In this document: piece by piece, positions 12,534 to 13,545 of the stretch
Layout: each line of letters begins with the position of its first letter
Position numbering within the stretch: position 1 is the stretch's first letter
Position numbers and translations under genes: made by a program
Notes under the pieces: generated by a model
Database searches by the model: none
What the model was told of the DNA's origin: nothing
The model's input: the letters and a program-made list of their open reading frames with translations, nothing else
Source: UBA12068 sp038318455
GTDB lineage: Bacteria > Patescibacteriota > Minisyncoccia > Moranbacterales > GWC2-37-73
Assembly: GCA_038318455.1 (NCBI GenBank)
Contig: JBBQCF010000025.1
Span: forward strand, 1-13,545
DNA length: 13,545 nt
Direction of reading: 5' to 3'

Positions 12534-13545
12534 AAATTTTATGCAGGTTTGCATATTCAGCAGAAAGCCTCTTGATTCCAGCTTTCTTGAAGGCGACCAC
12601 AATTATGTCGTCCATTGCAGAAATAACCAGGCCGTCACCAAAAACTTCATGTGAAACTCTATCGCCTCCTTTAAAATTATTAGGAGTTTTTATTTTAGTT
12701 TTTTTATTTTGCTCTAAAAGTTTTTCAAAAATTTTCTGCTCACCTTCCCTGTAAGAATTTTTCTTCAATAATTTTTCCGGGATATCCTCCAGAAAGCGCG
12801 ATGGACTATTCATCTGAGTCGAACCAAACAAAGTTCGCTGACGAGTGAACAAGAGGTATATTTTTTCTTTAGCGCGCGTGAGACCAACATACATGAGTCG
12901 TCTTTCCTCCTCCATCTCTCCCGCAGAAAGCAAACTGCGAGAATGTGGCAAAATTCCTTCTTCCAGTCCAACAATAAAAACTGTTGGGAATTCCAAGCCT
13001 TTCGCACTATGCAGTGTCATCATGTGCACTGCATCTTCATTTTGATCAACATTGTCCACATCAGATGCCAAGGCCACTTCCTCCAAAAATGCACTAAGCA
13101 AATCATCATATTCTTCTTTCATTTCATCATATTTTTTGGCCACTGAAACAAGCTCATGCACGTTTTCACTGCGTTTTTCTCCATCATCACCTTCAGCTGA
13201 AAGCATTTTTTCATAACCACTCTCTTGAAAAACTTTTTCAATAAAATCAGACAAAGAAATTCTTGGTTGAACTTCTTTCATTCTCTTGATAAATTCACAA
13301 AATTTTGCAATGGCATCTATTTTTGATTTTGGTAATTGGAAATTTATTGGAAATTGGAAATTGGAAATTGGAAATTGGAATCCAGCTTCTATGAAATCAA
13401 TATTATTTTGTCTTGCGATGCCCACCCATTTCTCCAGCGTCTTATCTCCAATATTGCGCTTTGGTTCATTAACACTGCGCTCCAAAGAAATCATGTCATT
13501 TGGATTTGAAATCAAACGAAGATACGCAATAATATCTTTAACCTC
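12532..13545 (-). CDS. UvrD/PcrA-type superfamily 1 DNA helicase, C-terminal half
   Basis: The frame is open to the right edge, giving 337 residues ending at TGA. The N-terminal ATPase half lies outside the window. The visible start EVKDIIAYLRLISNPND is typical of UvrD just after motif IV. Motif V with VHMMTLHSAKGLEF is at about 173-186, followed by GLEEGILPH. Motif VI, EEERRLMYVGLTRAKEK, is at about 212-228. The C-terminal Tudor-like domain (GDRVSHEVFGDGLV to the end, about 294-337) is the PcrA-type RNA polymerase-contacting module. The enzyme unwinds DNA 3' to 5' in nucleotide excision repair, replication-conflict removal and recombinase clearance. Odd: residues about 56-73 (FQFPISNFQFPINFQLPK) are encoded by a 7-bp tandem repeat and do not look like helicase sequence. 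The frame is intact. pcrA and uvrD cannot be separated on this part. Confidence 0.95.
   Translation of the reverse strand, partial: EVKDIIAYLRLISNPNDMISLERSVNEPKRNIGDKTLEKWVGIARQNNIDFIEAGFQFPISNFQFPINFQLPKSKIDAIAKFCEFIKRMKEVQPRISLSDFIEKVFQESGYEKMLSAEGDDGEKRSENVHELVSVAKKYDEMKEEYDDLLSAFLEEVALASDVDNVDQNEDAVHMMTLHSAKGLEFPTVFIVGLEEGILPHSRSLLSAGEMEEERRLMYVGLTRAKEKIYLLFTRQRTLFGSTQMNSPSRFLEDIPEKLLKKNSYREGEQKIFEKLLEQNKKTKIKTPNNFKGGDRVSHEVFGDGLVISAMDDIIVVAFKKAGIKRLSAEYANLHKI
13347..13380. repeat. Heptamer tandem repeat (TTGGAAA) inside the helicase gene
   Basis: Four exact TTGGAAA units (13347-13374) are followed by TTGGAA (13375-13380). A further TTGGAAA lies apart at 13336-13342. On the coding strand it reads FQFPISNFQFPI. 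Because the unit is 7 bases, gain or loss of one unit shifts the helicase frame; only changes of three units keep it. Confidence 0.9.

Noticed and set aside
11463..12540. Recombinase gene as an integrated mobile element with flanking repeats
   Set aside because: The similar words on both sides are short, AT-rich and not a defined direct repeat; no excisionase, phage or tRNA attachment site is seen.
13347..13380. Short regular repeats as a possible CRISPR
   Set aside because: The units are 7 bp and contiguous without spacers, lie inside a coding frame, and no cas gene is present.
1..13545. tRNA, rRNA or known riboswitch genes
   Set aside because: I found no cloverleaf, rRNA-like stretch or recognisable riboswitch core on either strand by reading; a covariance-model search would be decisive.

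Overview
The window is AT-rich and looks like a Candidate Phyla Radiation (Patescibacteria) genome, probably of the Parcubacteria or a related group. The main evidence is a set of short two-helix membrane proteins carrying a YLxxAGDE motif, which resemble the CPR 'T4SS pilin' family. Supporting evidence is a NusA with an acidic insertion in its N-terminal domain and the many AT-rich, heptamer-like intergenic repeats. TGA is used as a stop, so the standard bacterial code applies rather than the TGA=Gly code of Absconditabacteria and Gracilibacteria. The lineage is an inference; no rRNA or tRNA gene is present to settle it.

Layout, left to right. Positions 1-2214 hold two housekeeping genes on the minus strand: a partial family II (Mn-dependent) inorganic pyrophosphatase and nusA. 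Positions 2215-2569 have no gene; they hold a long imperfect inverted repeat, a candidate nusA promoter and a minus-strand terminator. Positions 2570-9858 are a minus-strand block that resembles part of a type IV secretion or pilus system. Read in the direction of transcription it encodes a polytopic VirB6/TrbL-like protein with a cysteine-rich exterior domain and a long charged tail, two unrecognised proteins, two small pilin-like proteins, then a second unit of pilin, cysteine-rich pilin fusion and pilin. Positions 10009-11304 encode an anchored LysM-LysM-CHAP peptidoglycan hydrolase with its own strong promoter and terminator. Positions 11523-12434 are the only plus-strand gene, a complete XerC/XerD-type tyrosine recombinase. 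It converges on a partial PcrA/UvrD helicase that runs off the right edge.

How the genes may work together. Promoters and terminators divide the block into units: LysM-CHAP alone; the VirB6-like gene through the 117-aa pilin, ending at a hairpin near 4750-4779; and the 147-aa pilin, 369-aa fusion and 137-aa pilin, ending at a hairpin near 2421-2449. The last two units share the identical 11-base extended -10 element TATGCTATAAT. I infer an envelope-spanning apparatus. The VirB6-like protein would form the inner-membrane channel, and the LysM-CHAP enzyme would open peptidoglycan, as VirB1-like CHAP proteins do in Gram-positive conjugation systems. The small proteins would form the fibre, and the cysteine-rich fusion would be a decorated minor pilin or tip adhesin. 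No VirB4-type ATPase, PrgI-like protein, coupling protein or relaxase is in the window, so the system is incomplete here.

The most unusual points are the cysteine-rich pilin fusion, a stretch of near-identical DNA shared by two pilin genes (76 of 78 bases), and a 7-bp tandem repeat inside the helicase coding sequence.
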